Source: Thermoplasmata archaeon (GTDB lineage Archaea > Thermoplasmatota > E2 > UBA202 > JdFR-43). From it: a stretch of DNA of 6,840 nt. The position numbers and the translations under genes are program-made. The DNA lies in the NCBI GenBank assembly GCA_021158865.1, contig JAGGSX010000064.1, positions 1 to 6,840 of the forward strand. The letters are read 5' to 3'. Below are positions 1 through 5,943 of this stretch, piece after piece. A model generated the notes under the pieces. The model saw nothing but the letters and a program-made list of their open reading frames with translations. It was not told the DNA's origin and did no database searches. The first letter of the stretch is position 1, and each line of letters starts with the position of its first letter.

Positions 1-69
1 CGCAATAACAACAGCAAAACAAACTATTTTACTGAAAATTTGTTATTGTTAAATCCTCGCAATAACAAA

Positions 70-98
70 ATGCAGATTTAAAAACAGTAAATCTGCAT
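70..98. repeat. 11-bp perfect inverted repeat (hairpin) with 7-base loop
   Basis: ATGCAGATTTA at 70-80 is perfectly complementary to TAAATCTGCAT at 88-98, around loop AAAACAG. It lies about 30 bases before the TATA-like tract of hsp20. No T-run follows on either strand, so it is not a standard intrinsic terminator. It could be an operator for hsp20 or a transcript-end structure of the gene to the left. The structure is seen directly; its role is unknown. Confidence 0.6.
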
Positions 99-126
99 CT
101 GCCTCATTGCCAATTTATCATAAGAA

Positions 127-138
127 ATAAATATAAAA
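127..138 (+). promoter_or_regulatory. TATA-like promoter element for hsp20-mvk
   Basis: ATAAATATAAAA lies in front of the hsp20 ATG at 154, with its centre about 22-24 bases before it. An archaeal TATA box sits roughly 25 bases before the transcription start, so the transcript would begin at or next to the ATG and be leaderless. No Shine-Dalgarno-like sequence precedes the ATG, which agrees. The surrounding DNA is so A/T-rich that chance matches are easy, hence moderate confidence. Confidence 0.45.
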
Positions 139-153
139 CAATAATAAAAAGAT

Positions 154-534
154 ATGAAACCATCTGAAATTCTGGAAAAAATAGGTAATGAAATTGAGGA
201 ATTGAAATATATGCTCATGAAACCAAGGAGATTGCCTTTATATGATTTGATAAAAAGAGAAAATGAAATAATTATTTTAATTGATTTACCAGGTTTTTCA
301 AAAAAAGATGTCGAGATAGAAATTGGAGATAGCTATATTGAGATAAAAGCTGAAAGGAAGGAAAAAAAGGAAGGGAAATATTTGAGCAAGGAAAGGAATG
401 AATCATTATACAGGCATATAGAAATTCCATATAAATTGAATAGCAACAATGCAAGGGCAAAAATGAAAAATGGGGTTTTGGAAATAATTATTCCGATAGA
501 AAAACAAAAAGGAAAGAAAATAGAAATAGAATGA
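154..534 (+). CDS. hsp20: Small heat-shock protein, Hsp20/alpha-crystallin family
   Basis: Cytoplasmic ATP-independent chaperone that holds unfolding proteins in oligomeric assemblies. The 126 residues show a short N-terminal helix (about 1-25) and an alpha-crystallin domain (about 29-116). The domain includes IDLPGFSKKDVEIEI (43-57) and the signature AxxxxGVLEIIIP (102-114, core NGVLEI). A C-terminal I-x-I anchor (I123-E-I125) is the residue pair that docks onto a neighbouring subunit in this family. Length is normal for a compact archaeal member. The ATG lacks a Shine-Dalgarno site but follows a TATA-like tract, suggesting a leaderless message. The stop codon overlaps the start of mevalonate kinase as ATGA, so the two are probably translationally coupled. 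Family assignment is secure; the client proteins and heat regulation cannot be read from the sequence. Confidence 0.93.
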   Translation: MKPSEILEKIGNEIEELKYMLMKPRRLPLYDLIKRENEIIILIDLPGFSKKDVEIEIGDSYIEIKAERKEKKEGKYLSKERNESLYRHIEIPYKLNSNNARAKMKNGVLEIIIPIEKQKGKKIEIE

Positions 535-1457
535 CTATAGCTATTTCTCCCGGTAAAATAATACTTCTCGGAGAGCATGGCGTGATATATGGTAAGCCAT
601 GTTTGTCAATGGCAATTTCTTTAAAGGTGGCTGTGAATGTTGAAATAGGAAATAGCTACATGGTCAACATGCAACCGATGGATGGAAAAAGACATACATA
701 CATAAAAAAAGCAGTTGAAATGATATGGGATGGTAAGCCATTGGAAATAACAACATTTTCTCAAATTCCTTCTGCCAGTGGTTTGGGCTCGTCGGCTGCT
801 ATAACAACTGCCGTCGTCGCCGCCCTCCTGAAGATGAAAAATGATTTCAGCAAGATGAAAGTTGCAGAGAATAGCTTTGAAATTGAATATAATGTTCAGG
901 GAAGGGCAAGCCCAAATGACACATCTACATGCTCTTATGGAAAGGCAATTTTGGTGAAGAATGAAAGACAGGATGGCTATCTATGGAGTTTTTCAAAAGG
1001 TGGCAATAGCTGGTTCATATATCCATTCGAAATACCTCAAATGGAAATTGTTATAGGGGCAACAGGAATAAAAGGAAAAACCCCTCAATTGATAAAAAAA
1101 ATAAGCAAATTCATAAACAGCTCTTCCTTTGCTAAAGATTTATTAAATGAAATGGAAACTCTCGTTTTAAATGGAGAAAAAGCTCTGAAAAAAAATGATA
1201 TGGTGGAATTTGGCGAAATAATGAATGAAGACCAAAAAATTTTACGCATATTTGGAGCAAGCACGAAAGAGATAGAAAAGCTTATTTCAACAGCAATTAA
1301 AGCAGGGGCTTATGGAGCAAAGCTTACGGGAGCAGGCGGCGGCGGAAGCATAATTGCAATTGGAGGCAATCCAGAAAAGATAGCAGATGCAATAAAAAAA
1401 AGAGGGAGAGATGCTTACATTGTTATGCCAGACAAGGAAGGAGTGAAGGTTTGGTAA
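531..1457 (+). CDS. mvk: Mevalonate kinase (GHMP kinase family)
   Basis: Phosphorylates mevalonate to 5-phosphomevalonate with ATP, an early step toward isoprenoid chains of archaeal lipids. All three GHMP motifs are present in 308 residues: PGKIILLGEHGVIYG (7-21), the ATP-binding PSASGLGSSAA (80-90), and the C-terminal KLTGAGGGGS (264-273). ASPNDTSTCSYG (126-137) resembles the archaeal mevalonate kinase segment carrying the catalytic aspartate, here D130, and K9 sits in motif 1. Length matches archaeal enzymes (about 310) rather than the longer eukaryotic ones. The ATG overlaps the hsp20 stop as ATGA and no good Shine-Dalgarno site precedes it, so translation likely depends on hsp20. The gene ends 6 bases from the convergent DUF1015 gene. 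Other GHMP kinases (homoserine, phosphomevalonate) are less likely given the 126-137 segment. Confidence 0.93.
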   Translation: MTIAISPGKIILLGEHGVIYGKPCLSMAISLKVAVNVEIGNSYMVNMQPMDGKRHTYIKKAVEMIWDGKPLEITTFSQIPSASGLGSSAAITTAVVAALLKMKNDFSKMKVAENSFEIEYNVQGRASPNDTSTCSYGKAILVKNERQDGYLWSFSKGGNSWFIYPFEIPQMEIVIGATGIKGKTPQLIKKISKFINSSSFAKDLLNEMETLVLNGEKALKKNDMVEFGEIMNEDQKILRIFGASTKEIEKLISTAIKAGAYGAKLTGAGGGGSIIAIGGNPEKIADAIKKRGRDAYIVMPDKEGVKVW

Positions 1458-1463
1458 AAATTA

Positions 1464-2603
1464 TTATTCCAACAAATGAAAAACCAAACCTGTTAGCAAC
1501 TTTGGGTCAAACCATGTTGATTTAGGAGGCATATTTTTTCCTGCTCTTGCCACAGCTTCAAGTTCTTCAACGCTTGTTGGATGTAAATAAAAAATTGCAT
1601 CATTTTTTTCTCCAATTATTTCATATTTTTTCCTGCTTAAATTTCCTCCAACAAAGAAAATATTTGAATCTTTCCTAACATCCTTTATTCCAAGAATTGG
1701 CTCTATAATTTTATTGTGCAATATGCTAACATCCAAGCCTTCCACAACACCGTTATCAATTTCTTTTGGAATGAGTTTCCACCATCTGCTTTTATAATAC
1801 ATCTGTATTTCATGTTTTTCTGGCTCTTTTAAATTATGCATTTCTTCAACATAAAAATTTTTATTTAATTCATTCAAAAAATTTTTATTTTTTATTTTTC
1901 TTATAACACGATTGTATGGCAAAATGCGGACTTCATCATCACTTGCAGCAAAAATCATGACATATTTTGCTTCACTGCCATCATGCTTTTTCCAATAATG
2001 ATAAGCAGAAGCCATTCTATGATGCCCATCTGCAATATATAGCTCTAAAGAAGAAAAGATTTCTTTTATCTGATTTGTTAATTTGCCATCATTAATTTTC
2101 CATAATTGATGTCTATACCCATATTTCTCAAAATCAAAAATTGATGGTAAAGCCATTATTTCGTCCATTTTTTTCTTCAGCTTGTCGTTTTTCTCAAATA
2201 TTGTCCACACCAAGCCAGTATTTGCTTTAGTAGCTTCTATATGCTTTATTCTATCTTGAAGAGGTTTTTCTCTTGTCTCTTCATGCTTTTTTATAAGTCC
2301 TTTTTCATAATCTTCTAATGAAACACATATTATAAAACCACGATGACTGAATTCATTATTTCCTTCCTTATAAACATAAATTGATGGCTCATCCATAATC
2401 ATATTTTTTTTCAATCTTTCAAATTCTTTTTTAGCATTTTTATATCTTTCTTCATCGCCAAGGGGTAATATAATGTGTATAGCTGAGTTTTCATTTTTTC
2501 TTAATTCAATGGCTTCTTTATCATCTATAATGTCATAAGGTTTTATACAAAATTCTTCCGGGTTTAATGGCCTTAATCCAGAAAATTCTTTAACTTCTAC
2601 CAT
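1464..2603 (-). CDS. DUF1015 family protein (COG4198-like), function unknown
   Basis: A 379-residue soluble protein with no signal peptide or membrane segment. It matches my recollection of the DUF1015 family over its full length: N-terminal FSGLRPLNPEE (7-17), KKHEET (105-110) followed by HIEATKANTG (121-130), the hallmark ADGHHRMASA (191-200), and a C-terminal MPPKSTWFDPKLLTGL (358-373). The length is somewhat below the 400 or more residues common in bacterial members. The D-G-H-H-R motif recalls the G-x-x-R nucleotide-binding motif of ParB/SerK-like proteins, which is only suggestive; the substrate is not established as far as I know. It lies 44 bases behind S14 on the same strand but has its own TATA-like element, and no Shine-Dalgarno site precedes the ATG. 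It may be transcribed separately as a leaderless message. Confidence 0.9.
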   Translation of the reverse strand: MVEVKEFSGLRPLNPEEFCIKPYDIIDDKEAIELRKNENSAIHIILPLGDEERYKNAKKEFERLKKNMIMDEPSIYVYKEGNNEFSHRGFIICVSLEDYEKGLIKKHEETREKPLQDRIKHIEATKANTGLVWTIFEKNDKLKKKMDEIMALPSIFDFEKYGYRHQLWKINDGKLTNQIKEIFSSLELYIADGHHRMASAYHYWKKHDGSEAKYVMIFAASDDEVRILPYNRVIRKIKNKNFLNELNKNFYVEEMHNLKEPEKHEIQMYYKSRWWKLIPKEIDNGVVEGLDVSILHNKIIEPILGIKDVRKDSNIFFVGGNLSRKKYEIIGEKNDAIFYLHPTSVEELEAVARAGKNMPPKSTWFDPKLLTGLVFHLLE

Positions 2604-2607
2604 AAAA

Positions 2608-2617
2608 TTGCATGCAA
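2608..2617. repeat. 10-bp perfect palindrome before the DUF1015 start codon
   Basis: TTGCATGCAA is self-complementary and sits between the TATA-like box (2624-2631) and the ATG (2603), just before the predicted transcription start. A repressor bound there would block initiation, so it is a candidate operator. One short palindrome in A/T-rich DNA can arise by chance. Confidence 0.35.
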
Positions 2618-2623
2618 ATCCTG

Positions 2624-2631
2624 TTTAAAAA
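2624..2631 (-). promoter_or_regulatory. TATA-like box for the DUF1015 gene
   Basis: TTTTTAAA on the minus strand is centred about 24-25 bases before the ATG at 2603, the distance expected if transcription starts at the ATG itself. A nearly identical box at similar spacing precedes the fumarase alpha gene. No Shine-Dalgarno sequence lies between the box and the ATG. Confidence 0.5.
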
Positions 2632-2647
2632 TTATTTGATGTCCATA

Positions 2648-2803
2648 CTAACTATATTTTTTAAAACCCATTTCTTCAGCAACTTCTCTAAAACATTGCC
2701 TGCATAAATGCATTCCATATTTTCTTATTATTCCTCTTTTTCTTCCACATCTCTCACATCCTTCTATTCTTCCATATTTCTTCTTTCTTTCCTTTATTTT
2801 CAC
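2648..2803 (-). CDS. rps14: 30S ribosomal protein S14 (uS14, type Z, zinc ribbon)
   Basis: Small-subunit protein of the 30S head that binds 16S rRNA. The 51 codons encode a lysine/arginine-rich N-terminus and a complete zinc ribbon: C16-x-x-C19 (GCERCGRKRG, 15-24) and C34-x-x-C37 (LCRQCFREVA, 33-42). It ends GFKKYS, as archaeal S14 usually does. The length is normal for the archaeal form. The start is GTG, overlapping the L5 stop as GTGA. A strong Shine-Dalgarno sequence (GAGGTG, 2809-2814) lies 5 bases upstream inside L5, which fixes this start. The order L5-S14 is the standard archaeal spc order, but S8 does not follow; the next gene is DUF1015. The gene is short enough to be missed by length-filtered gene calling. 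Confidence 0.96.
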   Translation of the reverse strand: MKIKERKKKYGRIEGCERCGRKRGIIRKYGMHLCRQCFREVAEEMGFKKYS

Positions 2804-3312
2804 TCAACCACCTCAACATTGAATTCCTTTTTTATGAATTCTATCGCTTCTTCTTTTGAAACTCTATGACGGTCTGGTATTTTATTTCTTTTTATTCTCC
2901 TTTTCTTTACTCTATAGCCAGCTTTTCCCATCGTTACACACACATCCATCCCAAATATACCAACTTCTGGCTCATATTTCATTTCCCTAAATTCAGTATG
3001 GTCAGATATTCCAAATGAAAAATTTCCTTGGCTATCAAAAGACCATGCAGGCAATTTATGATTTCTTACCCATAATGCCTCCTTCAAAAAATTTATTGCT
3101 TTTTCTTTTCTTAAAGTTACTTTACATGCTATTGGCATTCCCTTCCTTATTCCAAAGTCACGATTTGTTCCCTTTGATATAGTTCTTACAGGCTTTTGTT
3201 TTGTCAATTGCTCAAGCAATTTTTCTGCTTTTCTTAATCTGTCTCCTCCTTCACCAACTCCAATATTTACAGTAACTTTTTCTATTTTTGGATTTGTCAT
3301 TGGATTAGCCAT
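2800..3312 (-). CDS. rpl5: 50S ribosomal protein L5 (uL5)
   Basis: Large-subunit protein that binds 5S rRNA and contacts the P-site tRNA. With this start it has 170 residues: NPMTNPKIEKVTVNIGVGEGG (3-23), LTKQKPVRT (36-44), FGIRKG (53-58), NFSFGI (97-102) and VGIFGMDVCVT (117-127), all typical of archaeal L5. An ATG two codons upstream (3318) is also in frame. I prefer 3312 because AGGTGA (3319-3324) is a good Shine-Dalgarno site exactly 6 bases before it, but it abuts the ATG at 3318. The N-terminus MANPM also fits the family better. The gene overlaps the end of S4e by 8 bases and the start of S14 by 4. Confidence 0.97.
   Translation of the reverse strand: MANPMTNPKIEKVTVNIGVGEGGDRLRKAEKLLEQLTKQKPVRTISKGTNRDFGIRKGMPIACKVTLRKEKAINFLKEALWVRNHKLPAWSFDSQGNFSFGISDHTEFREMKYEPEVGIFGMDVCVTMGKAGYRVKKRRIKRNKIPDRHRVSKEEAIEFIKKEFNVEVVE
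2809..2814 (-). promoter_or_regulatory. Shine-Dalgarno site for S14
   Basis: GAGGTG on the minus strand, inside the last codons of L5, is complementary to the usual archaeal 16S rRNA tail and lies 5 bases before the GTG start. It explains how a GTG start overlapping a stop codon is used efficiently. Confidence 0.7.
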
Positions 3313-4012
3313 ATACATTCACCTTTGGCAATTCAATCATTGGTTTATCTTTTCCAACCGGGAAAACATATTGCTTTATAGTAGAAAATTCTTTCAATTT
3401 CACAATATTTGGCGACGGTGCCATTGTAACCATTACTTCTTCAATTTCAGAAATTTCTCCTGCATGAGTTCCTCCAATAATAAGGGCAACATAACCTTTT
3501 TTCATTGGTATCTTTTCAATTATTTCCTGCTCTGGAATAGAAATTTTGAGAACATCTCCTGTTTTATAATCGTCTTCCTCAACTATGATGTTACGACCAT
3601 CATGCATATTCAATTGTGTTTTTCCTTTCTTTATTGTTGTTTTATTTTCTATTCTGGAAAGCTTCCATTTTGCTTCTTCTTCAGTTATTTTAACAAGCCT
3701 TAAAATTCCTCTTGAATCAATCAAAACACGATAATGTTCCTCCATTTTTGGAAATGAAACAACATCCATCAGTCCACACGGAAATTTGTGGTCAATTCTT
3801 GCTTTCCCATCTACAAGAACATTGCGGGATGAAATTATTTTTTTTGCCTCTCTAGCATTGTCAGCCAATTTTAGATAATCTCTGATTACAATAGCCAATG
3901 GCACGCTACGCTCCGCTGGATGGGCGCCTGGCGACGGCTTTACAGCCCATTTTTTGGTTTTTCTTTCTATTTTCCATGTCAACGGAGCACGTAATCTTTT
4001 TAGATGAGCCAT
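3305..4012 (-). CDS. rps4e: 30S ribosomal protein S4e (eS4)
   Basis: Small-subunit rRNA-binding protein found in archaea and eukaryotes but not bacteria. The 235 residues, a normal length, show the conserved basic N-terminus (HLKRLRAPLTW, 3-13), the signature KPSPGAHPAERSVPL (25-39), an S4-type RNA-binding region (about 40-100, including SSRNVLVDGK), a central beta domain, and a KOW-like motif (KKGYVALIIGGTHAGEISEI, 171-190). Gene order S4e-L5-S14 matches the archaeal spc operon, but the preceding gene is ThiDN, 15 bases away, instead of L24. Only a weak purine-rich stretch precedes the ATG. The very good match at MAHLKR supports this start. Expression probably comes from readthrough of the upstream fumarase-ThiDN transcript, since I see no clear promoter in the short gap. 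Confidence 0.97.
   Translation of the reverse strand: MAHLKRLRAPLTWKIERKTKKWAVKPSPGAHPAERSVPLAIVIRDYLKLADNAREAKKIISSRNVLVDGKARIDHKFPCGLMDVVSFPKMEEHYRVLIDSRGILRLVKITEEEAKWKLSRIENKTTIKKGKTQLNMHDGRNIIVEEDDYKTGDVLKISIPEQEIIEKIPMKKGYVALIIGGTHAGEISEIEEVMVTMAPSPNIVKLKEFSTIKQYVFPVGKDKPMIELPKVNVYG
3319..3324 (-). promoter_or_regulatory. Shine-Dalgarno site that fixes the L5 start
   Basis: AGGTGA on the minus strand, inside the end of S4e, stands 6 bases before the ATG at 3312 and directly against the alternative ATG at 3318. Usable spacing is several bases, so it favours the shorter L5 reading (MANPM). Confidence 0.7.
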
Positions 4013-4027
4013 TTTCTCTGCCTGAAA

Positions 4028-5374
4028 CTATTTTGTATTAAAATATTTTACTGTTAAAATTCCAAATTTTTTGAGAACTTCTGCTGGTTCTTTTCCAAAA
4101 ATCAATATCATTGGTTCTTTTCCTATATCTCCTTCATGATATATCACATCTGGCATTTTCTTTGCTTTTTTTATTGCATTTTCTATTCCCCATGGAATTG
4201 TTTCTCCTTCTTTTTCTTTTATATCTTTTGGCTCTTCATTTCTGTCATAAAATGAAACAATAAGATTTTCTTCTGCTTTTTTTATTATCTTTTTATCATA
4301 CCTCATATTCATAACACTTCTAATGCTTTCATTAAATTCCATTGCTTTAAAAATAGCTTTTGCAAGATGCTGTGAGCCACCAAATTTTATTTCTCCAACC
4401 CTTGCCTTTTTTCCTGCTTTTACAATTCTTCCTTCTATGGCAACAACATCTCTGGCATCAAAAGAATACTCTTTAGGCAATGAATAAGCAAAATTCATCC
4501 CAACTTCTGGTATATATCTATACAATTCCGGATACAAAAGTAATGAAGCAACAGCTCTCTTTAAAGAAATATATGCATTCCATCTTTCAGCAGGTATATG
4601 AATATAAGCATTCTGATTCACAGGACAATGACCTTTACCAATTTTTATTCCATATTTTATTCCCATGGTTATGAATTCTTTTGCTATCTCTATTGCTTTT
4701 TCCATTTCATATCCTTTTGCAAGATTTGCTGTTATTGCAGCTGAATAACTGCATCCTGTTCCATGAGTGCATCCATGATACCATGGCTTTGAATATTTTT
4801 TTATCTCCCCATTGTGATATAAAATATCTATTGCTTCATTTTCTTTTAAATGCCCTCCTTTTATAAGAACATATTCTATGCCATAAGAAGAAATTTTTTC
4901 TGCTGATTTTATTGCATCATCAATGCTTTTTATTTCCATATTGCTTAATTTCTCTGCTTCCATTCTATTTGGTGTTATTAAATTTGCATTAGGAATCAAA
5001 TATTTTATTAAAGTTTCAATTGCATCTTCCTTCAATAAAATTGCTCCACTTTTTGCAATCATAACAGGGTCAACAACCAAAGGAAATCCATATTTTTTAA
5101 CAACACCTGCAACACTCTTTATTATTTCTGCATTGCTCAGCATTCCAGTTTTTGCTGCATCCACGCCAATATCGTCGGCAACAGCTTTTATCTGTTGTTC
5201 AACAATGTTAGGTGGCAAATCATTTATTGCTCTAACTTCCAGAGTATTTTGGGCTGTAACAGATGTTATCGCTGCCATACCATGAACGCCAAAAGAAGCA
5301 AATGTTTTTATATCTGCCAGCACGCCTGCGCCTCCACCGCTGTCGGTTCCAGCAATTGTCAATGCTTTTTTCAT
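4028..5374 (-). CDS. thiDN: Bifunctional HMP(-P) kinase / thiamine-phosphate synthase (ThiD-ThiN fusion)
   Basis: Cytoplasmic thiamine biosynthesis enzyme. The ThiD domain (about 1-258) phosphorylates hydroxymethylpyrimidine and its monophosphate: IAGTDSGGGAG (7-17), VDPVM (101-105), LITPNRMEAE (132-141) and HGTGCSYSAAI (204-214) with the ribokinase-type anion-hole GTGC. The ThiN domain (about 262-448) is the archaeal-type thiamine-phosphate synthase, which joins HMP-PP to the thiazole phosphate. It shows FDARDVVAIEGRI (305-317), KFGGSQHLAKAI (330-341) and VSFYDRNEEP (373-382). The histidine in GSQHLA is probably the one reported as important in ThiN, from memory. Total length of 448 is usual for this fusion, and no DNA-binding domain is attached. 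The ATG overlaps the fumarase beta stop as ATGA. S4e follows after 15 bases. I see no TPP riboswitch upstream. Confidence 0.95.
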   Translation of the reverse strand: MKKALTIAGTDSGGGAGVLADIKTFASFGVHGMAAITSVTAQNTLEVRAINDLPPNIVEQQIKAVADDIGVDAAKTGMLSNAEIIKSVAGVVKKYGFPLVVDPVMIAKSGAILLKEDAIETLIKYLIPNANLITPNRMEAEKLSNMEIKSIDDAIKSAEKISSYGIEYVLIKGGHLKENEAIDILYHNGEIKKYSKPWYHGCTHGTGCSYSAAITANLAKGYEMEKAIEIAKEFITMGIKYGIKIGKGHCPVNQNAYIHIPAERWNAYISLKRAVASLLLYPELYRYIPEVGMNFAYSLPKEYSFDARDVVAIEGRIVKAGKKARVGEIKFGGSQHLAKAIFKAMEFNESIRSVMNMRYDKKIIKKAEENLIVSFYDRNEEPKDIKEKEGETIPWGIENAIKKAKKMPDVIYHEGDIGKEPMILIFGKEPAEVLKKFGILTVKYFNTK

Positions 5375-5943
5375 ACCAATCCTTTTTCCTTTGCTTTTCT
5401 CTCGGCTAAATTTTTTATATCTTCTGTAAGATTATTTCCATGGGCATCTATTGTAACAACCAGAGGACCAAACTGCTCTGCTTCAAAGAGCCATAATGCT
5501 TCGGGCATGCCCAAATCAAGCCAGAAAACATCTTTTAAATGCAGGAGTTTTGCAGCAAGCACGGCAGCCCCGCCGGTAAAGGCAGCATATAATGCCTTAA
5601 ATTTTTTGCATGCTTCAGCAGTTTTCTTTCCCATCCCTCCTTTTCCAATGATTATTTTCGTATTAAATTTTTTTATAAAGTCATATTCAAACATTTCCAT
5701 CCTCATACTTGTCGTAGGACCAGCTGCTATGATACGCCATTCATTTCCTTCTTTTTTAACAATTGGACCACAGTGATATATCGCCACTTCTGAAAAGTTA
5801 ATTGGTTGCTCTCTTCCTTCAATTGCTCTTTTATGCCCTTCATCTCTTAATGTTGCAACTTTACCATTTAAATAAATAATGTCCCCAGCTTTTATTTTCA
5901 AAATTTTTTCGTCATCAACAGGTAAGCTTAATCTATATTCCAT
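5371..5943 (-). CDS. fumB: Class I fumarate hydratase, beta subunit
   Basis: C-terminal-domain subunit of the heterodimeric Fe-S fumarase that interconverts fumarate and malate. The 190 residues include KVATLRDEGHKR (28-39), YHCGPIV (56-62), AAGPTTSMRM (73-82), IIGKGGMG (98-105), TGGAAVLAA (123-131) and LGMPEALW (144-151), all hallmarks of the class I beta part. Length is typical of separate archaeal subunits. The ATG overlaps the end of the alpha gene by 16 bases and has a strong GGAGG (5950-5954) 6 bases upstream, which supports the start. Its stop overlaps the ThiDN start by 4 bases. The related L-tartrate dehydratase shares this architecture and cannot be excluded by motifs alone, but fumarase is the usual role in archaea with one such pair. 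Confidence 0.93.
   Translation of the reverse strand: MEYRLSLPVDDEKILKIKAGDIIYLNGKVATLRDEGHKRAIEGREQPINFSEVAIYHCGPIVKKEGNEWRIIAAGPTTSMRMEMFEYDFIKKFNTKIIIGKGGMGKKTAEACKKFKALYAAFTGGAAVLAAKLLHLKDVFWLDLGMPEALWLFEAEQFGPLVVTIDAHGNNLTEDIKNLAERKAKEKGLV

Larger units (their letters stand above)
1..153. other. Intergenic region upstream of hsp20, no convincing gene
   Basis: No convincing protein or RNA gene is visible. The stretch holds an 11-base direct repeat (1-11 and 58-68), a 10-bp inverted repeat (39-48 with 60-69), a separate 11-bp hairpin (70-98) and a TATA-like A/T tract (127-138) just before hsp20. The first 81 bases are open in frame 1 without a start in view, but the Asn-rich translation resembles no protein I know. 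The region probably combines the end of the preceding transcription unit with the hsp20 promoter. Confidence 0.6.

Noticed and set aside
1..69. Remnant of a CRISPR array (repeat about 57 bases apart with a partly palindromic unit)
   Set aside because: Only one 11-base match is visible, the unit cannot be defined, the spacing is short for archaeal arrays, and no cas gene is present. The left flank would be needed.
1..81. Possible C-terminal tail of an upstream protein in frame 1, ending at TAA (79-81)
   Set aside because: The 26 residues are low-complexity and Asn/Leu-rich with no recognisable motif, and the same bases form repeats and stems.
333..578. Minus-strand open frame with Phe/Ser-rich, membrane-like translation opposite hsp20
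   Set aside because: The hydrophobic look comes from reading the complement of Lys/Glu-rich codons; it spans the hsp20-mvk junction and has no supporting signals.
531..1457. Alternative identity as another GHMP kinase (homoserine kinase, phosphomevalonate kinase or a mevalonate 3-kinase)
   Set aside because: The ASPNDTSTCSYG segment with its catalytic-type aspartate, the PGKIILLGEH start and the length of about 310 fit archaeal mevalonate kinase best.
3371..3703. Plus-strand open frame opposite S4e
   Set aside because: Cys/Phe-rich antisense shadow lying wholly within a secure ribosomal protein gene.
5375..5400. TPP riboswitch controlling ThiDN
   Set aside because: ThiDN starts inside the fumarase beta stop codon, so the upstream sequence is coding, and I see no TPP aptamer core such as CTGAGA.
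5195..5776. Long plus-strand open frame opposite ThiDN and fumarase beta
   Set aside because: It is antisense to two well-supported genes, has a composition typical of a reverse-strand shadow and no known motif.
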